Of a DNA stretch of 45,386 nt, positions 1 through 7,960 are shown one piece after another. The notes beneath the pieces are model-generated. The model was not told where the DNA came from and did not search any database. It saw only the letters and a list, made by a program, of their open reading frames with translations. The position numbers were made by a program, and so were the translations under genes. Numbering within the stretch: position 1 is the first letter of the stretch; the number at the start of each line of letters is the position of its first letter. Location of the stretch: the NCBI RefSeq assembly GCF_000826685.1, contig NZ_JROO01000055.1:1-45386 (forward strand), in the 5' to 3' direction. This DNA is from Streptomonospora alba. Its GTDB lineage: Bacteria; Actinomycetota; Actinomycetes; Streptosporangiales; Streptosporangiaceae.

Positions 1-69
1 CTCGGCGCAGGCGTCGCGGTCGGCATCGGAAGCGCGCATCCGGCCTTCCGGGACGCGTTCGTCGTCCAA
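1..69 (-). CDS. DUF1707 domain protein, 5' end only (runs off the left edge)
   Basis: The minus strand at the left edge encodes LDDERVPEGRMRASDADRDA and continues out of the window. RASDADRDA is the N-terminal signature of the actinobacterial DUF1707 (SHOCT-like) domain, and the next gene (195-620) carries the same signature. A TTG at 69 with a GGGGGT-rich stretch upstream would give 11 residues before the motif, like the neighbour. An ATG at 39 is the alternative start. DUF1707 proteins are short, have the domain at the N terminus and often a membrane tail; their function is not established. Only the first 23 or so codons are visible. Confidence 0.6.
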   Translation of the reverse strand, partial: MDDERVPEGRMRASDADRDACAE

Positions 70-194
70 CGCCCACCCCCTGCCGCACGAATGATGGGAA
101 TTTCACGATACGCGGCCCACGCGCCGGAGGAAAGCGGCGGACAAACGGTTGGACGAAAGTTGCAGATCAGCGCGGCGGTCGAATGCCCCGGTCG

Positions 195-620
195 TCAGCG
201 TCGGCAGCCGCCCGAGATGATCACCAGCGCCCAGATGGCGAGCGGCATCGCCGGCCAGAAGCCCTGGAGGTCGCCCGCGGCGATGCTGGAGACCAGCCAG
301 ACGGTGATCATCACGCCCGCGCCGCCCATCCAGGTGTTCCACTTGCCGGTGCGCTCCCTCCAGGACGGCGGGGCGTTCTCCCTACCGGTGTGGGCGAGGT
401 CCACCGGGCCGTTGCCGGGGGAGCCGGGCGCGGGGATGTCGGTGGTCAGCGGCGCGAGCTCGCCCACGGTACGAGCGCCCATGGCCGAGTCCAGCCGGGA
501 CTGGTATTCGGCGAGGTCCAAGCGTCCGTCCGACAGGGCGTCGGACAGCCGGAGCGCGACGGCGTCGCGGTCGGCGTCTGAGGCGCGGAGCTCATCGCGC
601 GGTGTGAGATCGGGGCTCAA
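195..620 (-). CDS. DUF1707 domain-containing membrane protein
   Basis: A 141-residue protein starting at TTG (618-620), with AGGAGG eight bases upstream lying inside the end of the preceding gene. Residues about 10-60 (LRASDADRDAVALRLSDALSDGRLDLAEYQSRL) form the DUF1707 domain. A proline/glycine-rich linker follows, then a C-terminal pair of hydrophobic helices around residues 90-140 (MGGAGVMITVWLVSSI and FWPAMPLAIWALVIISGG). The gene begins three bases after the inositol-monophosphatase stop, so it is probably the last gene of the ATP-grasp/IMPase transcript. It may be a small regulatory or envelope protein, but no biochemical role can be read from the sequence. Confidence 0.8.
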   Translation of the reverse strand: MSPDLTPRDELRASDADRDAVALRLSDALSDGRLDLAEYQSRLDSAMGARTVGELAPLTTDIPAPGSPGNGPVDLAHTGRENAPPSWRERTGKWNTWMGGAGVMITVWLVSSIAAGDLQGFWPAMPLAIWALVIISGGCRR

Positions 621-623
621 CGG

Positions 624-1574
624 TCACGCCTCCTCGTGCAGGTTCTCCTGACAGATTAGACGCGCGGGGCGGCGCGCGGGATCCTCCGTTGGTTGCGGAT
701 TCCCGATACGACCGAAGTAGCATTTCTCCGTCGCGGCGCCTCGTCCGGTCGTGCGCGCGCCGCCGTGCTCGCGGTGCCAGGCGGCGACGGCGGCGCATGT
801 CGCTGCGTCGGAGGCGCCGATCACGCCGGTGCCCTCGAAGGAGCCGGTGTAGCCGAACGGGCTGCCGTCCAGGCGCAGCAGTGCGCCCCCCGCTTCCTCC
901 AGCACCAGTCCCGGCGCCGCCGTGTCCCAGTCCCGCACCGCCACGTCCTTGACGAACAGGTGCGCGGCGCCGTCGGCGATGCGGCACAGTTTCAGCGCGA
1001 TGCTGCCCGACTCCAGGTACCCGCGGCAGCCGAAGCGTTCATAGGCGGCCCGCGCGATCCCGCGCGGCTCGGGCGTGTTGTCGGTGAGCACCCCGGCACC
1101 CGGCTCCGGCGCAGCGGTGCGCAGGCGGAGGCCGTCGGCCGCGGCGCCGCGGCCGCGCACGGCCGTGTAGCAGCGGTCGGCCTCGGGGGCGTAGACGGCG
1201 GCGACCACGGGACTGCGGCCCTCGATCAGCGCCGCCTGGGTGACGTAGCCGCCGAATCCGTGCACATAGCTGGCCGTGCCGTCGATCGGGTCGATCAGCC
1301 AGTAGCGGTCGGGCCGCCGGCCGCCCAACCCGGCGGGGTCCTCCTCACTGAGCACGGGCGCGCCCGGCTCGACACGGCTCAGCCGGGCGCGAAGCTCCTC
1401 GTGCGCCATGGCGTCGGCGCGCGCCTTGAACTGGTCGCCCTGCCACACGCCCGCGATGGCCCTGGAGTCGCTCCGCCAGCCGCGCAGCAGCGCCCCCACC
1501 TCGCGCACCGCCCGCTCCGCTCCGGACAGCACCGCTGCCCGGGCCGGGGCGATCCCTGCCGAGCCGCCGCTCAC
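624..1574 (-). CDS. Inositol monophosphatase family protein (IMPase/CysQ-like)
   Basis: A 316-residue Mg-dependent sugar/nucleotide phosphatase of the FIG superfamily. The diagnostic metal-binding motifs are present in order: SEED, WLIDPIDGTASYVHGF (DPIDGT box) and VRDWDTAA near the C terminus. The GTG start at 1572-1574 overlaps the TGA of the upstream ATP-grasp gene (GTGA), so the two are translationally coupled. Open frame continues far upstream in this phase, but only as a shadow of the ATP-grasp and HAD genes. The substrate could be inositol phosphate, 3'-phosphoadenosine phosphate or a sugar phosphate. The coupling suggests the phosphatase acts on or beside the ATP-grasp product. Confidence 0.85.
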   Translation of the reverse strand: MSGGSAGIAPARAAVLSGAERAVREVGALLRGWRSDSRAIAGVWQGDQFKARADAMAHEELRARLSRVEPGAPVLSEEDPAGLGGRRPDRYWLIDPIDGTASYVHGFGGYVTQAALIEGRSPVVAAVYAPEADRCYTAVRGRGAAADGLRLRTAAPEPGAGVLTDNTPEPRGIARAAYERFGCRGYLESGSIALKLCRIADGAAHLFVKDVAVRDWDTAAPGLVLEEAGGALLRLDGSPFGYTGSFEGTGVIGASDAATCAAVAAWHREHGGARTTGRGAATEKCYFGRIGNPQPTEDPARRPARLICQENLHEEA

Positions 1575-2605
1575 GACCCCGCCCCCACCGTCGACTCCGC
1601 CGGGGATTCCGCGGCCGGGCTGAGGCCGGCCCCGGTGAAGTCCGCCTCTTCGATGAACTCGTCGGACCACCGGCGCACCATCACGACCCCCTCGCGCCAG
1701 TCGCCGGCCAGGTGTGGACCACCGGCGGTGGCCTGCCGCAGCAGACCGCCGACTTCGTCGACCCCGGCGGCCCGGGTCAGCGGAGCCGTGGAGGAGAAGC
1801 GCGGGTTGATCTCGAAGATGCGCGGCTCGCCGTCGGAGTCCAGGGCCAGCTGCACATTGAAGGGCCCGTCCGCGCGCAGCTCCTGCTGTACGGCACGGCA
1901 CACTTCGCTGACGCGCTCGTGGCGGCGTGTCACCGCGTACTTGGTGACGCCGCGCTTGAGCACGACCTCCTTGGGCACGACCGCCTGCACCACGCCGTCG
2001 CGCCAGGCCACGACCGAGACGGTGAACTCGGTTCCGGCGATCTCCTCCTGCGCGATCAGCTCGTCGGCGGGCCTGCCGGTCTCGGCCAGCAGCGCGCCCA
2101 GCCGGTGGGCCGAGCCCAACCGCACCACGCCCCGGCCGCCGCGCCCTGAGCGTGGCTTGACCACGAGCGGCTCCGCGGGCGGGCCGGTCCACTCGGCGGC
2201 GGTCCGGGTGCGCGGTACCGGTAGTCCCGCGTCGGCCAGGCGGCGCATCAGCGCGTACTTGTCCAGGCAGGTCGCCACGAACTCCGGGCGGGGCAGCAGG
2301 ACGGCGATGCCGTCGTCGGCGAGCCGCGAGACCGCCGCCAGCTCCTCGTCGACCAGCGGCACGAGGGCGGCGGCCCCTTCGCGCAGGCAGATGCCGCGGA
2401 TCCCGGGCAGGTAGGCGTCGCTCGCGCCCGGCGGGACGAGATGGCAGCGGTCGGCCAGGTAGAGGCCGGGAGCGGTGGGGTCGATGTCGGTGGCCACCAC
2501 GCGGTAGCCCTGCCGCTGGAGGTCCTGGATGATGCCGGGGGTCTGGGGAGCGCCTGCGGTGGTGACGACGACGGTGGGCCGGCCGGGACGTTCTGCAGCG
2601 GACAC
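1571..2605 (-). CDS. ATP-grasp carboxylate-amine/thiol ligase family protein
   Basis: A 344-residue protein with a GTG start and a GGAAAGG ribosome site seven bases upstream. The N terminus (TVVVTTAGAPQTPGI) is a pre-ATP-grasp Rossmann-like domain. It is followed by an ATP-grasp core with LVVKPRSGRGGRGV (nucleotide-binding lysine and glycine loop), the IAQEEIAGTEFTVSVV strand and the metal-binding PRIFEINPRFSSTAP motif. This resembles carbamoyl-phosphate-synthase-large-like single-domain ligases, which join a carboxylate to an amine or thiol via an acyl phosphate. It is the first gene of a tight three-gene unit with the IMPase and DUF1707 genes. The substrate cannot be assigned from the sequence. 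Confidence 0.85.
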   Translation of the reverse strand: MSAAERPGRPTVVVTTAGAPQTPGIIQDLQRQGYRVVATDIDPTAPGLYLADRCHLVPPGASDAYLPGIRGICLREGAAALVPLVDEELAAVSRLADDGIAVLLPRPEFVATCLDKYALMRRLADAGLPVPRTRTAAEWTGPPAEPLVVKPRSGRGGRGVVRLGSAHRLGALLAETGRPADELIAQEEIAGTEFTVSVVAWRDGVVQAVVPKEVVLKRGVTKYAVTRRHERVSEVCRAVQQELRADGPFNVQLALDSDGEPRIFEINPRFSSTAPLTRAAGVDEVGGLLRQATAGGPHLAGDWREGVVMVRRWSDEFIEEADFTGAGLSPAAESPAESTVGAGS

Positions 2606-2842
2606 CGATGGACCTTTCCGTTGGGGCCGGGCTGAGGCGGGCGGTCGGCTCGGGGCTGCTGGGCGCGGTGGCGCGGTGCGGCCGCGAAACCGGCCCCTGC
2701 GGGGCGGCGCCCCCGGGCTGGATCATCCGTCTATCGAGACTAGACCGCTTAGGGGTCCCGGATCCGCCGGTGGCCACTTCCGGTTCCCAGGACAACCGGA
2801 AGGGGGCCGCGGCGTAGGGGAGGCGGCGCCTGCAGGGCGTCG

Positions 2843-2869
2843 CGCCGGAGCGTGCCGGGCGCTCCGGCG
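2843..2869. terminator. Hairpin directly after the HAD hydrolase stop
   Basis: CGCCGGAGCG (2843-2852) and CGCTCCGGCG (2860-2869) form a perfect 10-bp stem with a 7-base loop, abutting the stop codon of the minus-strand HAD gene. There is no U tract, as is usual in high-GC actinomycetes. It probably separates this gene from the downstream ATP-grasp unit. Confidence 0.6.
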
Positions 2870-3520
2870 TCAGCCCGCGGTCGCGGGGCGGCCCGGCGTG
2901 TCGAGGAGACCGTGTCCGGCCAGGAAGGCCGCCAAGCCGTCGTCTCCGGCGTAGTGGTGGGCGGCGATGCCCAGTCGCTTGGCCGCGAGCACGTTCTCCT
3001 CGCGGTCGTCGACGAAGGCTGTGCGCTCCGGCGCGGCGCCCAGCTCGCCCAGCACGCGCTCGTAGATCGCGGGGTCGGGCTTGCACAGGCCCAGCTCGGA
3101 GCTGAAGAACAGCGCGTCGAAGCCGGCCGTCATCGGCGCGTTGCGCAGCGCACCGGAGATGTCCAGGGGTGCGTTGGACAGCAGCGCCGTGCGTACACCG
3201 CGCCGCCCCAACAGGTCCAGAACGCGCGCGGTCTCCTCGCGGACGTGCAGCCACGAGCCCACATCCAGCGCCCACAGCCCGTGGAGCGTGGCGGCGTCCC
3301 AGTCGGCACCCGCCCGCGCGGCCACCCGGTTCCAGTACTCCGCACCGCCGATCCCGCCGTCGTAGGCGGGGCGCTCGCTCCAGTAGGCCGACCACAGATC
3401 GTCGGCCGGTACCCCGGCCAGCTCCTCCATCTTCGCCCGGTCCTCGCGTGGCGGGCTCAGGGAGATCACGTCGCCGTAGTCGAAGACGACCACGTCGATG
3501 CCCGAGCTGTCTGCGCCCAT
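2870..3520 (-). CDS. HAD-superfamily hydrolase (haloacid dehalogenase-like phosphatase)
   Basis: A 216-residue protein with all four HAD motifs: the nucleophile motif VVVFDYGDVI near the N terminus, LLSNAP (motif II), the lysine motif LCKPDPAIYERVL (III) and FVDDREENVLAA (IV). The IA-type cap lies between I and II. The chosen ATG at 3518-3520 has GAGG 11 bases upstream; a GTG 12 bases earlier has the Shine-Dalgarno too close. The gene stands alone, with hairpins on both sides (2843-2869 and 3591-3620). It is likely a cytosolic phosphatase on a small phosphorylated metabolite; the specificity is unknown. Confidence 0.85.
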   Translation of the reverse strand: MGADSSGIDVVVFDYGDVISLSPPREDRAKMEELAGVPADDLWSAYWSERPAYDGGIGGAEYWNRVAARAGADWDAATLHGLWALDVGSWLHVREETARVLDLLGRRGVRTALLSNAPLDISGALRNAPMTAGFDALFFSSELGLCKPDPAIYERVLGELGAAPERTAFVDDREENVLAAKRLGIAAHHYAGDDGLAAFLAGHGLLDTPGRPATAG

Positions 3521-3590
3521 GTCCGTATGCACCTCGCCTGTGTCGGAGATTGTCCTCGTCGTACCCGTGAACGCCCCTGTCGGCGCCGAG

Positions 3591-3620
3591 GCGGGGGCGC
3601 CCCGGCCGGGGCGCCCCCGC
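3591..3620. terminator. 30-bp perfect palindrome between PEBP and HAD genes
   Basis: The 15-base arm GCGGGGGCGCCCCGG is followed with no loop by its exact reverse complement (3606-3620). On RNA it folds into a very stable hairpin 17 bases after the PEBP stop, so a terminator for that gene is the simplest reading. It also lies about 70 bases upstream of the HAD start. Confidence 0.6.
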
Positions 3621-3636
3621 ATGCCGGCTGCGGTGG

Positions 3637-4173
3637 CTACGCGACCTCGTAGACCGGCGCGATGATCGCGCGCCCGATCGAGTGGAAGAAGAGGTTGAAG
3701 CCGAGGAACGCGGGCGATGCGGTCTCGTCGATGCCCAGCGACTCCACGTCCACCGCGTGCACAGCGAACATGTAGCGGTGCGGGCCGTGCCCGCCGGGCG
3801 GCGCCGCGCCGATGTAGCGCCGGGCGCCGGCGTCGTTGCGCAGAGTCAGCGCACCCGCGGGCAGCCCCGAGCCGGATTCGTCGCCGGCGCCGGCGGGCAG
3901 TTCGGTGGTGCTCGCGGGGATGTCGCACACCGCCCAGTGCCAGAATCCGCTGGCCGTGGGCGCGTCGGGATCGAAGCAGGTGACCGCGAAGCTGCGGGTG
4001 CCCTCGGGGAAACCGGTCCAGGACAGGTGCGGCGAGACGTCCTCGCCTCCCGCCCCCATGATGCCGCTGACCTGCGGGTTCGACAGAGTCTTGCCGTCGG
4101 CGACGTCGTCGCTGGCCACGCTGAACGACGGAACGGAGGGCAGGAATTCGTAAGGAGAAGGCGGCTGTGCCAC
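3637..4173 (-). CDS. YbhB/YbcL-type phosphatidylethanolamine-binding protein (PEBP)
   Basis: A 178-residue protein with the family landmarks: [17 protein letters not shown] (the DPDAP anion-pocket motif and the following HW), and [16 protein letters not shown] (the GxHRY motif). Length and single-domain layout match bacterial PEBP proteins of the Raf-kinase-inhibitor-like family, which bind small anionic ligands. Their bacterial role is mostly unknown. The GTG start at 4171-4173 is supported by a perfect AGGAGG seven bases upstream. No signal peptide is seen, so it is cytosolic. It is transcribed separately from its neighbours, with hairpins on both sides. Confidence 0.88.
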   Translation of the reverse strand: MAQPPSPYEFLPSVPSFSVASDDVADGKTLSNPQVSGIMGAGGEDVSPHLSWTGFPEGTRSFAVTCFDPDAPTASGFWHWAVCDIPASTTELPAGAGDESGSGLPAGALTLRNDAGARRYIGAAPPGGHGPHRYMFAVHAVDVESLGIDETASPAFLGFNLFFHSIGRAIIAPVYEVA

Positions 4174-4205
4174 GTCGGGCCTCCTGAGTGATCGGGTGTC
4201 TGGGC

Positions 4206-4223
4206 CGGGGCGGGTCCGCCCCG
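4206..4223. terminator. GC hairpin between PIG-L and PEBP genes
   Basis: CGGGGCGG (4206-4213) pairs with CCGCCCCG (4216-4223) across a two-base loop. It lies about 50 bases after the PIG-L stop and upstream of the PEBP gene on the same strand. It is a plausible but short terminator. Confidence 0.35.
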
Positions 4224-4275
4224 TGCCCCTGCTACCAATGAGCCCCCAACACCTATCGCGTGTGCCGCGACTTCG

Positions 4276-5025
4276 CTAACGCGTGTCGACGTGTTGGAAG
4301 GCCTCGGCCAGCCGGTCCTCGCCCAGGCCGCCGCCGACCGCCTGCTCGGCGAGCCAGGGGCGCAGCGCCTCGCCCAGTTCCGCGACGTCGCCGATCTGGC
4401 TGGCGTGGCAGGACAGAGCGGTCAGCTTGCGGTCGAAGACGTCGGTGATGTCGCTGAAGCGGTCCGGCGAGGGCCCGTGGACCAGCCACACCTCGGGGAC
4501 CTTCCACGGCTCCAGCCCTTCCTCGGCGAGCAGTTCGGGGTGGGCGTGCGGGTTGCGGGCGTCGGGGTAGACGGCGTTGATCCCGGCCTCGCCGGTTGCC
4601 AGGTGATCGGGGTGGCTGGGCGCGATCCGCTTCCAATCGCGCTCGGGACTGGGGAGGACCACGCGTTGAGGGCGGACCCGGCGAACGACCCTGGCGATGT
4701 CGCGGCGCAGGTCCAGCGTGGGCAGCACCCGGCCGTCGCCGTAACCCAGAAACCTGACGTCGTGCACCCCCACGGCCTCGGCGGCCTTGCGCTGCTCGCT
4801 GCGGCGCAGGTCGGCCAGCGCGCCGGTGTCCAGGGTCCTGTCGTCTCCGCCCGCCTCGCCGTCGGTCACCATCAGGTAGGTCACCTCGACCCCCGCGTCG
4901 GTCCACAGCGCGACCGTGCCGGCGCAGGCGAAGTCGACGTCGTCGGGGTGGGCCATGACGACCAGCGCGCGGTCGATCCCGTCGGTGTGCTCGGTCCGGC
5001 CGCCGGCCCGGTTCCCGTTCGGCAT
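4276..5025 (-). CDS. PIG-L (LmbE-like) family N-acetyl-sugar deacetylase
   Basis: A 249-residue zinc-dependent deacetylase. The metal-binding signature AHPDD lies at residues about 25-29 (ALVVMAHPDDVDFACAGT), and the second ligand motif SHPDH lies in the middle. The fold family includes MshB (mycothiol synthesis) and Mca. A mycothiol role is possible, but this member lacks features that would separate it from general PIG-L enzymes. The start is ATG 5025, with AAGGAGG about 8 bases upstream. No signal peptide is seen. It lies between the MFS and PEBP genes on the same strand with 100-base gaps, so co-transcription with them is uncertain. Confidence 0.85.
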   Translation of the reverse strand: MPNGNRAGGRTEHTDGIDRALVVMAHPDDVDFACAGTVALWTDAGVEVTYLMVTDGEAGGDDRTLDTGALADLRRSEQRKAAEAVGVHDVRFLGYGDGRVLPTLDLRRDIARVVRRVRPQRVVLPSPERDWKRIAPSHPDHLATGEAGINAVYPDARNPHAHPELLAEEGLEPWKVPEVWLVHGPSPDRFSDITDVFDRKLTALSCHASQIGDVAELGEALRPWLAEQAVGGGLGEDRLAEAFQHVDTR

Positions 5026-5137
5026 GGGCGCCTTCCTCCTTCACGTGTCTTGCGGAGCCGCCCGCTGCGGCGGCCCCGGATCGAACAGCGTTGCACCGGC
5101 CTTGCGGATTCCGCTACTCGTGCCGCACGAGCGCGGA

Positions 5138-6289
5138 TCACCCGCCGCGCAGCGCCCTGGCCGCGCCCGGATAGGCCAGCGCGGCCAGGGCGAACAGCGC
5201 CGCCGGGGCCAGCCAGACCGACCCCAGCGCATAGCCCGCGTAGACGAGGACCGTCACCGCCTCGGCGCCGAACCCGCCCAGGGACGAGACGGTCGCCCGC
5301 GCGTCCTCGCCCACACTGTCTTGAAGCCGCGCTTCGGCCGCGGCCCCGGCCCACTCGCTCACACCGAAGGTGACGGCGAGCAGGACCAGTCCCGCCGGGT
5401 GGCCCACGAGCGCGCCGACGGCCATGCAGCAGCCGGCGGCCACCAGCGCCGGCGCGGTGCTGCGGGTGCGGCGCCCCGCGAGCCAACCGCCCACCACCGT
5501 GCCGGCCGAGACGACCAGCAGGGCCAACGGCACCGCCGGGGTGCTCAGCCCCGTGGAGCGCGCGAGCAGGGGCAGGTACTCGTCCATGGCCCCGGAGACG
5601 CCGACCAGCAGACCGAGTGTCAGCAGCGCCCTGCGCGCCGCCGGAGAGGCCCGGACCTCGGCCAGCGCCCCACGCGACACCGCGGCCGCCGAGGCCGCGG
5701 CCCAGCGCAGGGACCGGCGCGGCCGCCGTCTGCCGTGTGCCGCGCGGCGAGCCGCGGTGCGCCGCGCGTGCTCCCCCTCGGCCGGCAGCGACCGGCCCGC
5801 CAGCGCGCACGCCAAGGCCGCCAGCACGCTCGCGGCGCCCGCCGCGGTGTAGCCTCCGGCGCCCAGTACCGGAATCGCGGCCACCGAGGCGACCATGATG
5901 GCGGTGGTGGCCGCCGCGCGCGAGCGCCCGATCAAGCGCGTGTAGGTCTCGCTCACCCACGTGTCCGCCGCCTGCCCGCCGGGGGCGCGGAATCCGGGGT
6001 CCCCGTCCGGGTGAGCGGCCCCGGCGCGGCCGGGTGCGGCAGGACGGCCGGCGATGTGCGCGAGCTCGGAGTAGACCAGGGCCTCAAGAGCCCCCGAGCG
6101 CATCGCCGCCCCGGCGCCCCAGAGCACGAAGCCCGCGGCGAAGGAGGCGTAGCCCGGTGCGAAGGTCCACAGCCCGAATCCGGCCGCGCTGAGCAGCGGA
6201 GCGCAAGAGACCAGCAAGCGGCGCGAGCAGAGATCGGCCAGCACGCCGGAGGGGATCTCCAGCACCATGCCGGTCACCGACCACAGCAC
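5138..6289 (-). CDS. MFS transporter, N-terminal start problematic (in-frame TGA upstream)
   Basis: A major facilitator superfamily permease. The open frame from GTG 6289 encodes 383 residues with about 11 hydrophobic helices and the loop-2/3 signature region GVLADLCSRRLL. However, the same reading frame upstream (6290-6424) encodes ARALYGYAFLEDLVLLYPVY and then SLLFADAGLSPARISSLF, which is clearly the first helix of this type of MFS protein. That stretch has no ATG, GTG or TTG. It is preceded in phase by TGA (6425-6427) and a ten-codon frame starting ATG 6457 (MVVGMHKRRH). So the gene is either an N-terminal nonsense mutant, uses a non-canonical start, or the TGA is a sequence error. The substrate is unknown; drug export is common in the family. 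Confidence 0.7.
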   Translation of the reverse strand: MLWSVTGMVLEIPSGVLADLCSRRLLVSCAPLLSAAGFGLWTFAPGYASFAAGFVLWGAGAAMRSGALEALVYSELAHIAGRPAAPGRAGAAHPDGDPGFRAPGGQAADTWVSETYTRLIGRSRAAATTAIMVASVAAIPVLGAGGYTAAGAASVLAALACALAGRSLPAEGEHARRTAARRAAHGRRRPRRSLRWAAASAAAVSRGALAEVRASPAARRALLTLGLLVGVSGAMDEYLPLLARSTGLSTPAVPLALLVVSAGTVVGGWLAGRRTRSTAPALVAAGCCMAVGALVGHPAGLVLLAVTFGVSEWAGAAAEARLQDSVGEDARATVSSLGGFGAEAVTVLVYAGYALGSVWLAPAALFALAALAYPGAARALRGG

Positions 6290-6618
6290 GAACAGCGAGG
6301 AGATCCGGGCAGGACTCAGCCCGGCGTCGGCGAAAAGCAGCGAATAGACCGGGTACAGGAGGACGAGGTCCTCCAGGAACGCATACCCGTACAGCGCGCG
6401 GGCGAGCCGCGCCTCGGCAGCGGGTCAATGTCGTCGCTTGTGCATACCGACCACCATAGACGCCCCGTCCGTCGAGCGCACGGGTGTTTCCCCAGAGCCA
6501 CCGGCCGCATCCCGCCGGAGAGACCCGCGGCTTGCGCACCGCCCCGCACAACCGGGAGACGCCGCGGTCGGTGAAGAGCGTTCCCCCGGAAAGGGCGCCG
6601 CCGGGATACCGGTTCGGA

Positions 6619-7653
6619 TCAGGGGACGACGACCGCTCGGCCCTTGACGAGGCCGGCTTCCATCCGCTCGTAGGCCTCGGGTCCGCTCTCGATGCCGTAG
6701 CGCTCCACGTGGACGTCGAGTACGCCTTGGCGGGCCAGGTCGATCAGCTCGATCAGCTCCGAGCGGGTGCCCCAGTAGGTGATGCCGGTCCGCGAGCCGA
6801 AGGGCACCGACTCGAATCCGACCTCGACCGTGCCGCCGCCGATGCCGACCAGGGCGAGGTCGCCGTCCTGGCCGACCATGCGCCGGGCCAGGGCGGTGGT
6901 GGCCGCGGCTCCGACGAAGTCGAACACGGCCGCTGCGCCCAAGCCTCGGCTGAGGTCGCGCACCGCTTCCAGCGCGGACTCGTCCGAGGGCAGCGTGTGT
7001 TGGGCCCCGCTGCGCCGCGCCAGCTCCAGACTCTCCTCGCGCACGTCCAGCGCCACCACGGTGGCCGCGCTGAGCCGGCGCAGCAGCTGCACAGCGATGT
7101 GGCCCAGCCCCCCGACGCCGATCACCACGGTGACACTGCCTGCCACGAGCCGGTCCAGCGACCGCTTGATCGCGTGGTAGGGAGTCAGCCCGGCGTCGGT
7201 CAGCGGAACCGTCTGCACCGGATCGAGGTCGCCGATGGGCACCACGTGCCGCTCGGAGTCGATGAGCACGTATTCGGCCAGTGCACCCTGCGAGCCCAGC
7301 CCCGGCGGGAAGACGCCCAGCCGCGCCGCGTGCGGGCAGTAGTTCTCCCGACCCTGGGCACACATCCGGCACACGCCGCAGCCCCACGGCCCGTAGACCA
7401 CGACCGATTCGCCCACCGATACCCGGGAGACGCCCGGGCCCACGGACTCGACGCGGCCGGCGCCCTCGTGGCCCAGCGTCATCGGCAGCTCGTAGGGGAA
7501 CCCGTCGGCCGGCCAGCTCATCACGGCGAGATCGGAGTGGCACAGGCCCGCCGCCGTGACCTTCAGCAGCAGCTGTCCCGGTCCGGGTTCGGGCACCTCG
7601 ACGTCGGTGACACGGGGTTTCTCGCCCACGCTCATGTACCGGACCGCGCGCAC
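6619..7653 (-). CDS. Zinc-dependent alcohol dehydrogenase (MDR family)
   Basis: A 344-residue medium-chain dehydrogenase. It shows the catalytic zinc ligands (GLCHSD, then LGHEGAG), the four-cysteine structural zinc site (CGVCRMCAQGRENYC) and the nucleotide-binding loop GVGGLGHIA with an acidic residue after the second strand (ALDVREE), indicating NAD rather than NADP. It would oxidise or reduce a primary/secondary alcohol-aldehyde pair. The GTG start at 7651-7653 has GGGAG seven bases upstream and gives the usual N terminus VRAVRYMSVGEKP; the longer open frame is not needed. It is divergent from the phospholipase D-like gene. Confidence 0.9.
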   Translation of the reverse strand: MRAVRYMSVGEKPRVTDVEVPEPGPGQLLLKVTAAGLCHSDLAVMSWPADGFPYELPMTLGHEGAGRVESVGPGVSRVSVGESVVVYGPWGCGVCRMCAQGRENYCPHAARLGVFPPGLGSQGALAEYVLIDSERHVVPIGDLDPVQTVPLTDAGLTPYHAIKRSLDRLVAGSVTVVIGVGGLGHIAVQLLRRLSAATVVALDVREESLELARRSGAQHTLPSDESALEAVRDLSRGLGAAAVFDFVGAAATTALARRMVGQDGDLALVGIGGGTVEVGFESVPFGSRTGITYWGTRSELIELIDLARQGVLDVHVERYGIESGPEAYERMEAGLVKGRAVVVP

Positions 7654-7960
7654 GGCCGACTCCCTTCGTTCGGGTTCCCCGGCGGCGCCGCAGGTGGGCG
7701 GGCCTGCGGCCATCATCGGACGGCCCGCACGCGCCGGTCACGCCGCAACGCCGACGTCACGGCGCCGCGCGCGGCGCGCGGGGGCGACAGTCGGGCCCCT
7801 CCTGTCCAGGGCCGAAGGGCCGCCCGGGCCGACGGATCCGCGCCCTCCCGGGCCTGTGCGGACGCGCACGGTACGGTTGGGCTCCTGTAACGCCTCGACC
7901 CGCGCCGCCGCCAGGCGGCACGACCCGGATGGGGAGACTCTCCGGACTGGAGACAGCACG
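7654..7960. promoter_or_regulatory. Divergent intergenic region between alcohol dehydrogenase and PLD-like genes
   Basis: A 307-base stretch without a convincing gene; the frames crossing it are shadows. It must hold the promoters of both divergent genes. I could not pick out a convincing -35/-10 pair. A short GC inverted repeat (GCCGCC...GGCGGC near 7908-7919) lies upstream of the PLD-like gene. Confidence 0.4.

Noticed and set aside
624-3395. A single 923-codon minus-strand frame joining the HAD, ATP-grasp and IMPase regions
   Set aside because: Only its last 316 codons are coding; upstream it is out of frame with two recognisable genes and has Arg/Gly-rich nonsense composition.
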